DNA from: Rhodobiaceae bacterium
GTDB taxonomy: Bacteria; Pseudomonadota; Alphaproteobacteria; Parvibaculales; Parvibaculaceae
DNA: 6,123 nucleotides
NCBI GenBank assembly: GCA_002401305.2
Contig: NVSO02000151.1
Span: forward strand, 1-6,123
Direction of reading: 5' to 3'
Position numbers and translations under genes: made by a program. The notes under the pieces were generated by a model. That model was not told where the DNA came from. It saw only the letters and a list, made by a program, of their open reading frames with translations, and made no database searches. Shown piece after piece: positions 1-5,751 of the stretch; position 1 is the stretch's first letter; every line of letters begins with the position of its first letter.

Positions 1-47
1 GAGGCGCCCGTGATAAGGGCGAGACGGTTTTCTAAAAGACCAGCCAT
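1..47 (-). CDS. Short-chain dehydrogenase/reductase (SDR), N-terminal fragment
   Basis: Only the first 15 codons and two bases of the next are present; the gene continues beyond base 1. The ATG is at 47-45, and the reading MAGLLENRLALITGA(S) matches the first beta-strand and the beginning of the TGxxxGxG dinucleotide-binding motif of classical SDR oxidoreductases, which bind NAD(P)H. An AGGAG ribosome-binding site lies at 57-53, five bases before the ATG, and the start is only 19 bases after the purF stop, so co-transcription and possibly translational coupling with purF are likely. I recall an SDR gene in this position after purF in rhizobial genomes, which supports the call. The substrate cannot be told from this fragment; the family covers very diverse alcohols, ketones and acyl carriers. 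Confidence 0.8.
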   Translation of the reverse strand, partial: MAGLLENRLALITGA

Positions 48-66
48 TGAAGCTCCTGCAACTCTA

Positions 67-1599
67 TTATGCGATTTCAGCCAAGAGAGAAAGTTGATCA
101 GATTTCCGCATTTGATCAACATCTGTCAGCGTTGTGGGGTAATCGCCTGTGAAGCAATGGTCAGTGAATTGCGGATTCTCATCATCGCGACCATTTTCTT
201 GCCCCATCGAACGATATAGTCCGTCTACGGAGATGAATGCAAGTGAGTCAACGCTGATGTATTTGCGCATGCCCTCAAGGTCGTATTGAGCCGCCAGCAG
301 CTGCTCACGGTCTGGCGTATCAATGCCGTAATAATCAGAATGCGTGATAGGAGGGCTGGCGATGCGCATATGCACTTCAGTTGCACCAGCTTCATACATC
401 ATCTTGGCAATTTTAAGAGATGTTGTGCCACGCACCACGCTGTCATCAACCAGAATAATACGCTTACCTTTAACCAAGGCGCGATTGGCATTGTGCTTCA
501 ACTTCACACCCAATGACCGGATGTGTTGTGTGGGCTCAATAAATGTTCGGCCAACATAATGGTTACGGATGATGCCAAGCTCAAAAGGAATGCCAGACTG
601 ATTGGAAAAACCGATGGCAGCAGGAACACCAGAGTCAGGAACAGGAATAACCATGTCCGCGTCTACAGCGCTCTCTTTGGCAAGCTCTTCACCCATACGT
701 TTGCGCACATTATAAACGCTCAAGCCGCCGACAATGCTGTCTGGGCGTGCAAAATAGATATGCTCAAAAATACAAGGGCGGCTGGTTGCCTTAGGAAAAG
801 GATGAAGACTATGGATGCCGTCTTTATCGATAACAACAACTTCGCCCGGCTCGACTTCTCGAATGAATTTGGCGCCAATGATATCCAGGGCAACAGTTTC
901 GGAGCAGAAGATTGGCGCGCCATCAAGCTCACCCAACACCAACGGACGAATGCCGAGGGGATCGCGAGCACCGATGAGTTTTTTGTTGGTCAGAACCGTC
1001 AGTGCATAAGCACCTTCGATTTGTTTGATCGCATCCACAAACCGGTCCATGACGCGGGGAAGGGGGCTACGAGCAACCAATTGAAGAATAACTTCTGTGT
1101 CAGACGTGGACTGAAAAATGGCACCGGCTCGAACCAATTCGTCACGCAAAGTGACTGCGTTGGTGAGGTTGCCATTGTGAGCGACAGCAAAGCCGCCGCC
1201 CCAAAGGTCTGCATACAAAGGCTGCACATTCCGAAGAACTGTTTCGCCCGACGTGGAGTAACGCACGTGGCCGATGGCGGCCGTCCCCGTAAGGCGGTTC
1301 ATGACGGATTGTTTGGTGAAGTGATCACCGACCAGTCCCATGCGCCGTTCTGATTGGAAGCGTGTGCCATCAAAACTCACGATGCCAGCCGCTTCTTGGC
1401 CACGGTGTTGAAGGGCGTGAAGCCCCAACGCGGTCAATGCAGATGCATCTGGGTGGTTGAACATGCCAAAAACACCACATTCTTCACGTAGACGATCTGA
1501 ATCCAGATCTTCATCGCTCAAACCATCAGATTGATCAGTTTGGGAAAGTTCTACATTTTTCTGAATGTGCTGTGGCTCAAAACTCTCAAATAGAGACAT
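67..1599 (-). CDS. purF: Amidophosphoribosyltransferase (glutamine PRPP amidotransferase)
   Basis: Cytoplasmic enzyme of the first committed step of de novo purine synthesis: PRPP plus glutamine gives 5-phosphoribosylamine, glutamate and pyrophosphate. With the start at 1599 the protein has 510 residues. Residues 1-40 are an acidic, probably disordered extension before Cys41 of the ECGVFG motif, the expected N-terminal nucleophile after propeptide removal. The class II glutaminase domain follows, with GHVRYST near 110, HNGN at 141-144 and SDTE near 166-169; the phosphoribosyltransferase domain carries the PRPP loop ILVDDSVVRGTTS near 382-394. Three of the four Cys ligands of the Bacillus-type Fe-S cluster appear to be replaced (SDYYGID; NPQFTDHCFTG), so a cluster-free enzyme is inferred. 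I chose this ATG because AGAGGA lies at 1609-1604. An in-frame ATG at 1677 would add 26 residues but has only a weak AGG upstream. The cvpA stop lies 156 bases before the chosen start. Confidence 0.95.
   Translation of the reverse strand: MSLFESFEPQHIQKNVELSQTDQSDGLSDEDLDSDRLREECGVFGMFNHPDASALTALGLHALQHRGQEAAGIVSFDGTRFQSERRMGLVGDHFTKQSVMNRLTGTAAIGHVRYSTSGETVLRNVQPLYADLWGGGFAVAHNGNLTNAVTLRDELVRAGAIFQSTSDTEVILQLVARSPLPRVMDRFVDAIKQIEGAYALTVLTNKKLIGARDPLGIRPLVLGELDGAPIFCSETVALDIIGAKFIREVEPGEVVVIDKDGIHSLHPFPKATSRPCIFEHIYFARPDSIVGGLSVYNVRKRMGEELAKESAVDADMVIPVPDSGVPAAIGFSNQSGIPFELGIIRNHYVGRTFIEPTQHIRSLGVKLKHNANRALVKGKRIILVDDSVVRGTTSLKIAKMMYEAGATEVHMRIASPPITHSDYYGIDTPDREQLLAAQYDLEGMRKYISVDSLAFISVDGLYRSMGQENGRDDENPQFTDHCFTGDYPTTLTDVDQMRKSDQLSLLAEIA
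93..120. repeat. Inverted repeat in the 3' end of purF
   Basis: gttgatca at 93-100 and tgatcaac at 113-120 form a perfect 8-bp inverted repeat around a 12-base loop, about 25 bases inside the purF stop. In the protein the arms encode the two DQ pairs of VDQMRKSDQL. No T-tract follows in the direction of transcription, so it is not an intrinsic terminator. It may be only a by-product of the amino-acid sequence. Confidence 0.4.
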
Positions 1600-1643
1600 T
1601 TGATCCTCTGAGTGTTCGGCGGAATAAGCGCCAGATTGATCAG
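1527..1643. repeat. 12-bp direct repeat across the purF N-terminal region
   Basis: The 12-mer cagattgatcag occurs exactly at 1527-1538 and again at 1632-1643, 105 bases apart. The spacing is a multiple of three, so in the purF frame both copies read DQS (TDQSDG and PDQSGA). One copy is inside the PurF extension; the other lies between the two candidate start codons. The feature spans both copies and the DNA between them. It could be a remnant duplication or chance in low-complexity acidic coding sequence. Confidence 0.5.
1604..1609 (-). promoter_or_regulatory. Ribosome-binding site that favours the downstream purF start
   Basis: The coding strand reads AGAGGA here, followed by four bases and the ATG at 1599-1597. 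The competing in-frame ATG at 1677 is preceded by ACATAGGCA, which offers only AGG. This is the main reason for preferring the shorter PurF. The spacing is a little short, so the upstream start is not excluded. Confidence 0.5.
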
Positions 1644-1755
1644 GATTAGTAACGGAAGTGCAATTGGTCAGTCGCATTGCCTATGTCCATTAGGGCCTGA
1701 AAAGCAGTGCAAGGGCACCACAACAAAGTGTTGGTTTTTCAGGACGGTCGGGTCA

Positions 1756-2397
1756 TCACTCGCTCGTTGCTTCAAACAACTGATCGAGTCCTCTCCTCTC
1801 CGAAGGCTTATAGCCTGTTGCAGGCGTGCTGTCAGTCGTAGAATTGTCACGTTTTGAGGAGTTTTTGCCTTCTGGACGATTTGCCGCTTTAGGTATGGAA
1901 ATAAGTCCCTTATCGGCCTCGTCGCCAACCAATCCTTGCATGGCTCCGTGCAGCGCTTGTGACGTGCTTTCAACGATGGGCAAAAGCTTGGCTGTACGCA
2001 CCCAATCAGGATGGTCGTTACGGTCAACCACCAACCAGGAGAAGAAAAGGAATGCGACAGAGATGACAATCAGACCACGCATGACGCCGAAAACGAAACC
2101 GAGCGTACGGTCCAGCATGCCGATGTGGCTGTTGCGAATTTTCTCACCCCATTTATAGGTGAGGGCGGAGATGGCGACAAACACAATGGTGAAAATGACA
2201 GCTGCTGAAATAGCGGCGGCAAGCCAATCGGGTGACACGAAACTGCCCATAAAGGGAAGTAGATAGGGGTAAAGCCAAAGCGACATTAAAGTGCCGGCTA
2301 CCCATGCCAAAATGGAGATAATTTCACTGGTGAAACCGCGGAAAAAGGCAAGCACACCCGAGATCAACATGATAACGATGACCGCAACGTCGAACAT
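1756..2397 (-). CDS. cvpA: CvpA family inner-membrane protein
   Basis: A 213-residue member of the CvpA family (colicin V production protein), an inner-membrane protein often encoded next to purF whose biochemical role is not well defined; in enterobacteria it is needed for colicin V export and has been tied to envelope stress tolerance. Four hydrophobic segments are visible at about 3-17, 26-46, 58-80 and 100-122. Family-type conserved positions include the RGF turn at 20-22 after the first helix, W32, and the DRxxG(x)3G...RG pattern at 96-108 before the fourth helix. Residues about 160-200 form a polar Ser/Thr/Lys/Asp-rich cytoplasmic tail ending in ERRGLDQLFE. The start is fixed: the codon just upstream of the ATG is an in-frame TAG, and GGGGA lies seven bases before it. 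The stop is TGA at 1758-1756, and purF follows in the same direction. Confidence 0.92.
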   Translation of the reverse strand: MFDVAVIVIMLISGVLAFFRGFTSEIISILAWVAGTLMSLWLYPYLLPFMGSFVSPDWLAAAISAAVIFTIVFVAISALTYKWGEKIRNSHIGMLDRTLGFVFGVMRGLIVISVAFLFFSWLVVDRNDHPDWVRTAKLLPIVESTSQALHGAMQGLVGDEADKGLISIPKAANRPEGKNSSKRDNSTTDSTPATGYKPSERRGLDQLFEATSE

Positions 2398-2412
2398 CTA
2401 CTTTTCCCCGAT

Positions 2413-2441
2413 TTAATATACGAACAACCCCCGAGCAAAAA
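2413..2441 (-). promoter_or_regulatory. Weak candidate sigma-70-type promoter for cvpA-purF
   Basis: On the coding strand TTTTTG (2441-2436) and TATTAA (2418-2413) are separated by 17 bases and sit just before the cvpA ribosome-binding site. The -10 matches the consensus at four of six positions and the -35 is poor. Alternatively the -10 is TATATT at 2420-2415. The transcript start would leave a very short leader before cvpA. The call rests only on spacing and AT-richness in an otherwise mixed region. Confidence 0.25.
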
Positions 2442-2453
2442 CTTGTTCCAAGT
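2441..2453. repeat. Short palindrome upstream of cvpA
   Basis: acttg-ttc-caagt is a 13-base palindrome with 5-bp arms and a 3-base centre, touching the upstream edge of the candidate -35 box. Its size and place would suit a small operator, but it matches no regulator site I know and could be chance. Confidence 0.3.
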
Positions 2454-2510
2454 CCCCGCTCCTAAAGCAACCTAACACATAACCTTTAAAGCTTTGAGCA
2501 GGAATGCGCT

Positions 2511-2546
2511 AGTTTGCCGGGTGTTTGGAGTTTGTCGGGTGCTTGG
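2511..2546. repeat. Tandem duplication of an 18-bp unit after radA
   Basis: Two head-to-tail 18-base units, agtttgccgggtgtttgg at 2511-2528 and agtttgtcgggtgcttgg at 2529-2546, match at 16 of 18 positions and differ by two C/T transitions. The second unit ends exactly at the base next to the radA stop codon (2549-2547), so the array fills the first 36 bases of the radA 3' flank. No other copy was noticed in the window. Confidence 0.85.
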
Positions 2547-2556
2547 CTAAACTCCA
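2526..2556 (-). other. Hairpin spanning the radA stop codon
   Basis: tggagttt at 2526-2533 and aaactcca at 2549-2556 are perfect 8-bp inverted complements around a 15-base loop. In the transcript the 5' arm holds the last radA codons and part of the stop, and the 3' arm crosses the junction of the tandem repeat. No U-run follows, so it does not look like an intrinsic terminator; a role in mRNA end processing or stability is possible but unproven. Confidence 0.45.
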
Positions 2557-3932
2557 GCTGTGAGATGAGCAATCAAAGCTGCCAGATCAGGCACCTCAAT
2601 GAGTTCTAAACCACAATCAGATGGTTTTTGGCGTTCTGGAATTTTAGGCACAATTGCGCGTGTAAACCCAAGCTTTGCGGCTTCTTTCAGGCGTGGCTCC
2701 ATCTGGTTGACGGGGCGCACAGCACCCGACAGGCTTATTTCCCCAAAAAACACCGAATTTTCAGGCAGCGCCTTTCCTTGCAGAGAAGAGATTAACGAGG
2801 CAGCCACTGCCAAATCTGCGGCAGGTTCTGTAATTCGTAAACCACCCGCGACATTGAGATAAACGTCTTGCCCCGATAACGAGAGACCACAGCGAGTATC
2901 CAGCACCGCGAGAACCATCGATAGGCGGCCCGTGTCTCCGCCAACGACGGCGCGGCGCGGCGTTCCCAAGGCGCTGTCCGACACAAGGGTTTGAATTTCC
3001 ACCAAGACAGGCCGCGTGCCTTCAATGCCGGCAAAGATCGTTGTGCCGCTTGAATCACCAGTTCTATCGCCAATGAAAAGGGCGGACGGATTGGGCACTT
3101 CACCCAAACCCTTTTCACCCATATCAAAGACACCGATTTCGTTAGTGGGACCAAACCGGTTTTTAACAGCCCGCAAAATGCGGAAATGGTGACCGCGCTC
3201 GCCTTCGAAATAGAGCACGGTATCCACCATATGCTCCATGACGCGAGGACCCGCGATCTGGCCATCCTTGGTGACATGGCCAACAATGATGACGGCTACG
3301 CCAGATCCCTTGGCGACCCGAATAAGATCCTGAGAACAACCACGAACTTGCGATACAGAGCCCGGCGCTGAATCAATGGCATCCGACCACATGGTTTGAA
3401 TGGAATCGATGACGACTGCATCAACAGGTTGCTCAGCTTCCAGCGTTGCAATGATGTCGGGCAAATGAGTTTCCGCTGCAAGACCTACGTCCGCATCGGC
3501 GAGGTCCAGCCGACGCGCCCCCATACGCAGTTGTTCAATGGCTTCCTCGCCGGAAATATAAATCGCCTTTTTGCCACCGCGTGCAAGGGCTGCCATCACC
3601 TGAAGAAGAAGTGTTGATTTGCCAATACCAGGGTCGCCTCCAACCAGCAGGGCTGAACCCGGCACAAGGCCGCCGCCGCACACGCGGTCAAATTCAGCAA
3701 TGCCTGTCACAAGGCGAGGTCGCTCAGGGCTTTTGCCGTCCATCGCCATAAGGGGAATGGCGCGCCCCTTAGTTGTTTTGCCAGGACGGGTGGGGCGGCC
3801 ACCGACACCGCCGGTTTCGGCGCCTTCTTCAGAAAGCGAATTCCATTCGCCGCACGATTCACATTGCCCCCCCCATTTGGAAAAGACAGTGGAACATTTT
3901 TGACAGACAAATCGTTTTTGCGCGCGCGCCAT
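2547..3932 (-). CDS. radA: DNA repair protein RadA (Sms)
   Basis: Cytoplasmic RecA-like ATPase that drives branch migration and processing of recombination intermediates alongside RecA. The 461-residue length is essentially that of E. coli RadA. In order: a C4 zinc finger with CxxC at 10-13 and 24-27; Walker A GGDPGIGKST at 98-107; Walker B strand VVIDS at 173-177; the RadA-specific KNRFG motif at 257-261; and a Lon-protease-like domain from about 280 to the end, including GEISLSG at 397-403. Where Lon has its catalytic Ser, this protein reads EPAADLA (369-375), so no protease activity is expected, as for other RadA proteins. I chose the ATG at 3932, giving MARAQKRFVCQKC, because family members begin just before the finger. 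An in-frame ATG at 3986 would add 18 residues unlike the family. AGG seven bases upstream is a modest ribosome-binding site. Stop is TAG at 2549-2547. Confidence 0.96.
   Translation of the reverse strand: MARAQKRFVCQKCSTVFSKWGGQCESCGEWNSLSEEGAETGGVGGRPTRPGKTTKGRAIPLMAMDGKSPERPRLVTGIAEFDRVCGGGLVPGSALLVGGDPGIGKSTLLLQVMAALARGGKKAIYISGEEAIEQLRMGARRLDLADADVGLAAETHLPDIIATLEAEQPVDAVVIDSIQTMWSDAIDSAPGSVSQVRGCSQDLIRVAKGSGVAVIIVGHVTKDGQIAGPRVMEHMVDTVLYFEGERGHHFRILRAVKNRFGPTNEIGVFDMGEKGLGEVPNPSALFIGDRTGDSSGTTIFAGIEGTRPVLVEIQTLVSDSALGTPRRAVVGGDTGRLSMVLAVLDTRCGLSLSGQDVYLNVAGGLRITEPAADLAVAASLISSLQGKALPENSVFFGEISLSGAVRPVNQMEPRLKEAAKLGFTRAIVPKIPERQKPSDCGLELIEVPDLAALIAHLTAGV
3867..3874. repeat. Eight-base C/G homopolymer inside radA
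   Basis: Eight consecutive C on the plus strand give eight G in the radA coding strand (TGG GGG GGG), encoding Trp20-Gly21-Gly22 between the two CxxC halves of the zinc finger. Loss or gain of one G would shift the frame near codon 22. The reading frame is intact in this sequence. Confidence 0.9.
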
Positions 3933-4014
3933 AGCTAACCTGACCAGCTTGCTAAGCCCTAGCGTGCTGCAGGGGCCCAGAATCACATGTATGGCAGCAG
4001 TCTAGCTTAGTCTG

Positions 4015-4830
4015 TTAGAGCTTGCGCACATCCATTTGAATGGGGCCATCGGCCCGACCATTGATGAATTGATCGACATATTCATTGCCAGAATGATCGA
4101 CGTCATCCTTGGTGCCTTGCCATAAGATTTCGCCCTTATGGATCATGGCAATGTTGTCCGCAATTTTGCGTGCGCTGGCCATATCGTGGGTAATGGAGAG
4201 GGCCGTTGCGCCCAGATCTTTAACGGACTCGACAATGAGATCATTGATCACATCGGCCATGATGGGGTCGAGCCCTGTGGTTGGTTCATCGAAAAAGATG
4301 ATCTCCGGGTCTGTCGCAATGGCGCGCGCTAAGCCCACGCGCTTTTGCATGCCGCCAGAGAGTTCGGCGGGATATAGCTGGCCTACATCTGGGCTCAAAC
4401 CAACTTTTGCCAATTTAAGGATGGCAACTTCTTTTGCATCTTTGCGGTTCATGCCTTGGCCTTGAATGAGGCCAAAGGCGACATTTTCCCAGACGCGGAG
4501 GCTGTCGAAAAGAGCCCCGCCTTGAAACAGCATCCCAAATTTATGCAGCACTTTTTCCTGGGCTCGTCCTGTCAGTTTCGTCACTTCAATATCGTCGACT
4601 TTGATTGATCCTGACGTGGGGCGGATGATGCCCAAAATGCATTTCAGCATGACGGATTTGCCCGTGCCCGAGCCGCCGATGACCACAAGCGATTCTCCAG
4701 CGGGAACCGAGAGATTGATGCCGTTCAGCACCTTCTTACTTCCAAACCGTTTGTGCACATCAGTCAGAATGATTTTGGAATCGGTCATCGGTTCTTGTCT
4801 CTTGTTACGGCGAAAAAGGGAGGGGGCCAT
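4015..4830 (-). CDS. mlaF: MlaF-type ABC transporter ATP-binding protein (MCE/phospholipid transport)
   Basis: Cytoplasmic ATPase of an MlaFEDB-like (MCE-family) importer/exporter that moves phospholipids or other hydrophobic molecules between the inner membrane and a periplasmic MCE protein. The 271 residues carry all ABC motifs: Walker A GGSGTGKS at 52-59, Q-loop LFQGGALFDS at 101-110, signature LSGGMQKRV at 157-165, Walker B IIFFDEP at 177-183, D-loop GLDP at 186-189 and H-loop ITHD at 213-216. The LFQGGALFDS and LSGGMQKRV wording is typical of the MlaF/Ttg2A subfamily. The start at 4830 is 12 bases after the permease stop, with AAGGG nine bases upstream overlapping that stop, so the two genes look translationally coupled. 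A second ATG at 4788 would remove a basic 14-residue leader (MAPSLFRRNKRQEP) but has a poorer ribosome-binding site. The exact substrate is not readable; the gene symbol is by subfamily. Confidence 0.9.
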   Translation of the reverse strand: MAPSLFRRNKRQEPMTDSKIILTDVHKRFGSKKVLNGINLSVPAGESLVVIGGSGTGKSVMLKCILGIIRPTSGSIKVDDIEVTKLTGRAQEKVLHKFGMLFQGGALFDSLRVWENVAFGLIQGQGMNRKDAKEVAILKLAKVGLSPDVGQLYPAELSGGMQKRVGLARAIATDPEIIFFDEPTTGLDPIMADVINDLIVESVKDLGATALSITHDMASARKIADNIAMIHKGEILWQGTKDDVDHSGNEYVDQFINGRADGPIQMDVRKL

Positions 4831-4842
4831 TTGCGCGGACCC

Positions 4843-5616
4843 TTAAGAGGAGAAGAAGAGCGAGGTCATTAAATAGTTACTCGCAAGAATAAGGATAGAG
4901 GACATAACAACAGCATTTGTTGTGGCGCGGCCCACACCTTGGGCGCCGCCCTTACTGTTAAAGCCGTGGTAACAGCCCATCAAGGCAATGATAAAGCCAA
5001 ACACAGAGGACTTGATCATGCCCGAGGTAATGTCATCTAGTTCCAGAAAATCGGCAGTCGTCTTGATGTAAACACCTGAATTAAAGCCGAGTGTCTGCGT
5101 CCCGATAACATAGCCGCCAAATACGCCAATCACATCTGCAATGAAGACCAGCAGGGGCAAGGTGAGTACTGCCGCGATTAAGCGAGGCGCAACCAAATAT
5201 TTGTAAGGATTTGTTGAAAGCGTGGTCAGAGCATCAATCTGTTCCGTCACCCGCATCGTGCCGAGTTCAGCAGCGATGGCAGCGGACACACGTCCCGCAA
5301 TCATCAAGCCAGCCATAACAGGCCCAAGCTCACGGGTAATGCCCAGAGCAACAATTGTGGCGACGATAGATTCAGAGTTGAACTGGCTGCCGCCGTAATA
5401 GATCTGTAGGGCAAGCACGCCGCCGGTAAAGAACGTCGTAAGCGCAACGACCGGGAGTGAGAAATAGCCAATGCGCATCATCTGCGCCAACACCAGCCGA
5501 CCAAAAGTGGGAGGGCGAAAACAATGGGAGACTGCATGCCATGTGAACAGGGAGAGCCGCCCTGTCTCCTGAAGCGTATTCAAAACCACACGCCCAATGA
5601 TCGCCAATAAATTCAC
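4843..5616 (-). CDS. mlaE: MlaE-type ABC transporter permease (MCE/phospholipid transport)
   Basis: Integral inner-membrane permease, partner of the ATPase encoded 12 bases downstream. The 257 residues are a normal MlaE length. Hydrophobic segments lie at about 52-74, 84-108, 146-172, 203-220 and 234-254, after an N-terminal part of about 45 residues. The conserved MlaE block runs from about 90 to 130 and includes ITRELGPV, AGRVSAAIAAELG and the EQIDAL motif (125-130), the part known in the family to contact the ATPase. The start codon is GTG (5616-5614), supported by GGGAG six bases upstream (5627-5623); the next in-frame Met is near residue 46 and would cut into the family region. Stop is TAA at 4845-4843. 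No MCE-domain (MlaD) or STAS-domain (MlaB) gene adjoins the pair within the window. Confidence 0.92.
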   Translation of the reverse strand: MNLLAIIGRVVLNTLQETGRLSLFTWHAVSHCFRPPTFGRLVLAQMMRIGYFSLPVVALTTFFTGGVLALQIYYGGSQFNSESIVATIVALGITRELGPVMAGLMIAGRVSAAIAAELGTMRVTEQIDALTTLSTNPYKYLVAPRLIAAVLTLPLLVFIADVIGVFGGYVIGTQTLGFNSGVYIKTTADFLELDDITSGMIKSSVFGFIIALMGCYHGFNSKGGAQGVGRATTNAVVMSSILILASNYLMTSLFFSS

Positions 5617-5622
5617 GTCTCG

Positions 5623-5627
5623 CTCCC
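5623..5627 (-). promoter_or_regulatory. Ribosome-binding site supporting the GTG start of mlaE
   Basis: GGGAG on the coding strand, six bases before the GTG at 5616-5614. There is no competing ATG nearby that keeps the full family N-terminus, so this site decides the start. Confidence 0.6.
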
Positions 5628-5751
5628 AGGTCTCAGTTTTAGCGTTTAATCAGCCCACATCCTGCAGGGAGTAGATTGATAGTCGGTTAGTATTTGCAAT
5701 TGGGTGTGAATTGAACCAATCCGCACCGCGTCGTCTCTCTCAAGAAGCACT

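Noticed and set aside
523..1353. 276-codon open frame on the plus strand, opposite purF
   Set aside because: It lies wholly antisense to an unmistakable purF, its translation resembles no family I know, and it looks like the complement of well-used purF codons.
1684..1712. TTGCAC (1712-1707) as a -35 box for purF
   Set aside because: No acceptable -10 box lies 16-18 bases downstream; the sequence there reads TGGACA or ATGGAC.
1668..2069. 133-codon open frame on the minus strand, overlapping cvpA
   Set aside because: It is a shifted frame of cvpA extending into the spacer; CvpA has the membrane pattern and family motifs, this frame has none.
2792..3286. 164-codon open frame on the minus strand, inside radA in another frame
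   Set aside because: It overlaps the RadA ATPase and Lon-like codons in a shifted frame and has no recognisable domain; the RadA frame is intact throughout.
3920..3929. (GC)5 alternating run at the start of radA
   Set aside because: It is simply the Ala-Arg-Ala codons after the ATG; ten bases are too few to argue for Z-DNA or a regulatory role.
3933..4014. Possible terminator or promoter between mlaF and radA
   Set aside because: There are short palindromes such as GGGCCC, but no stem followed by a T-run and no convincing -35/-10 pair.
5617..5751. Possible promoter or operator in the alr-mlaE gap
   Set aside because: The best boxes (TTGGTT or TTGCAA with AT-rich downstream sequence) have wrong spacing or poor matches; the ATTGG...CCAAT arms are only five bases.
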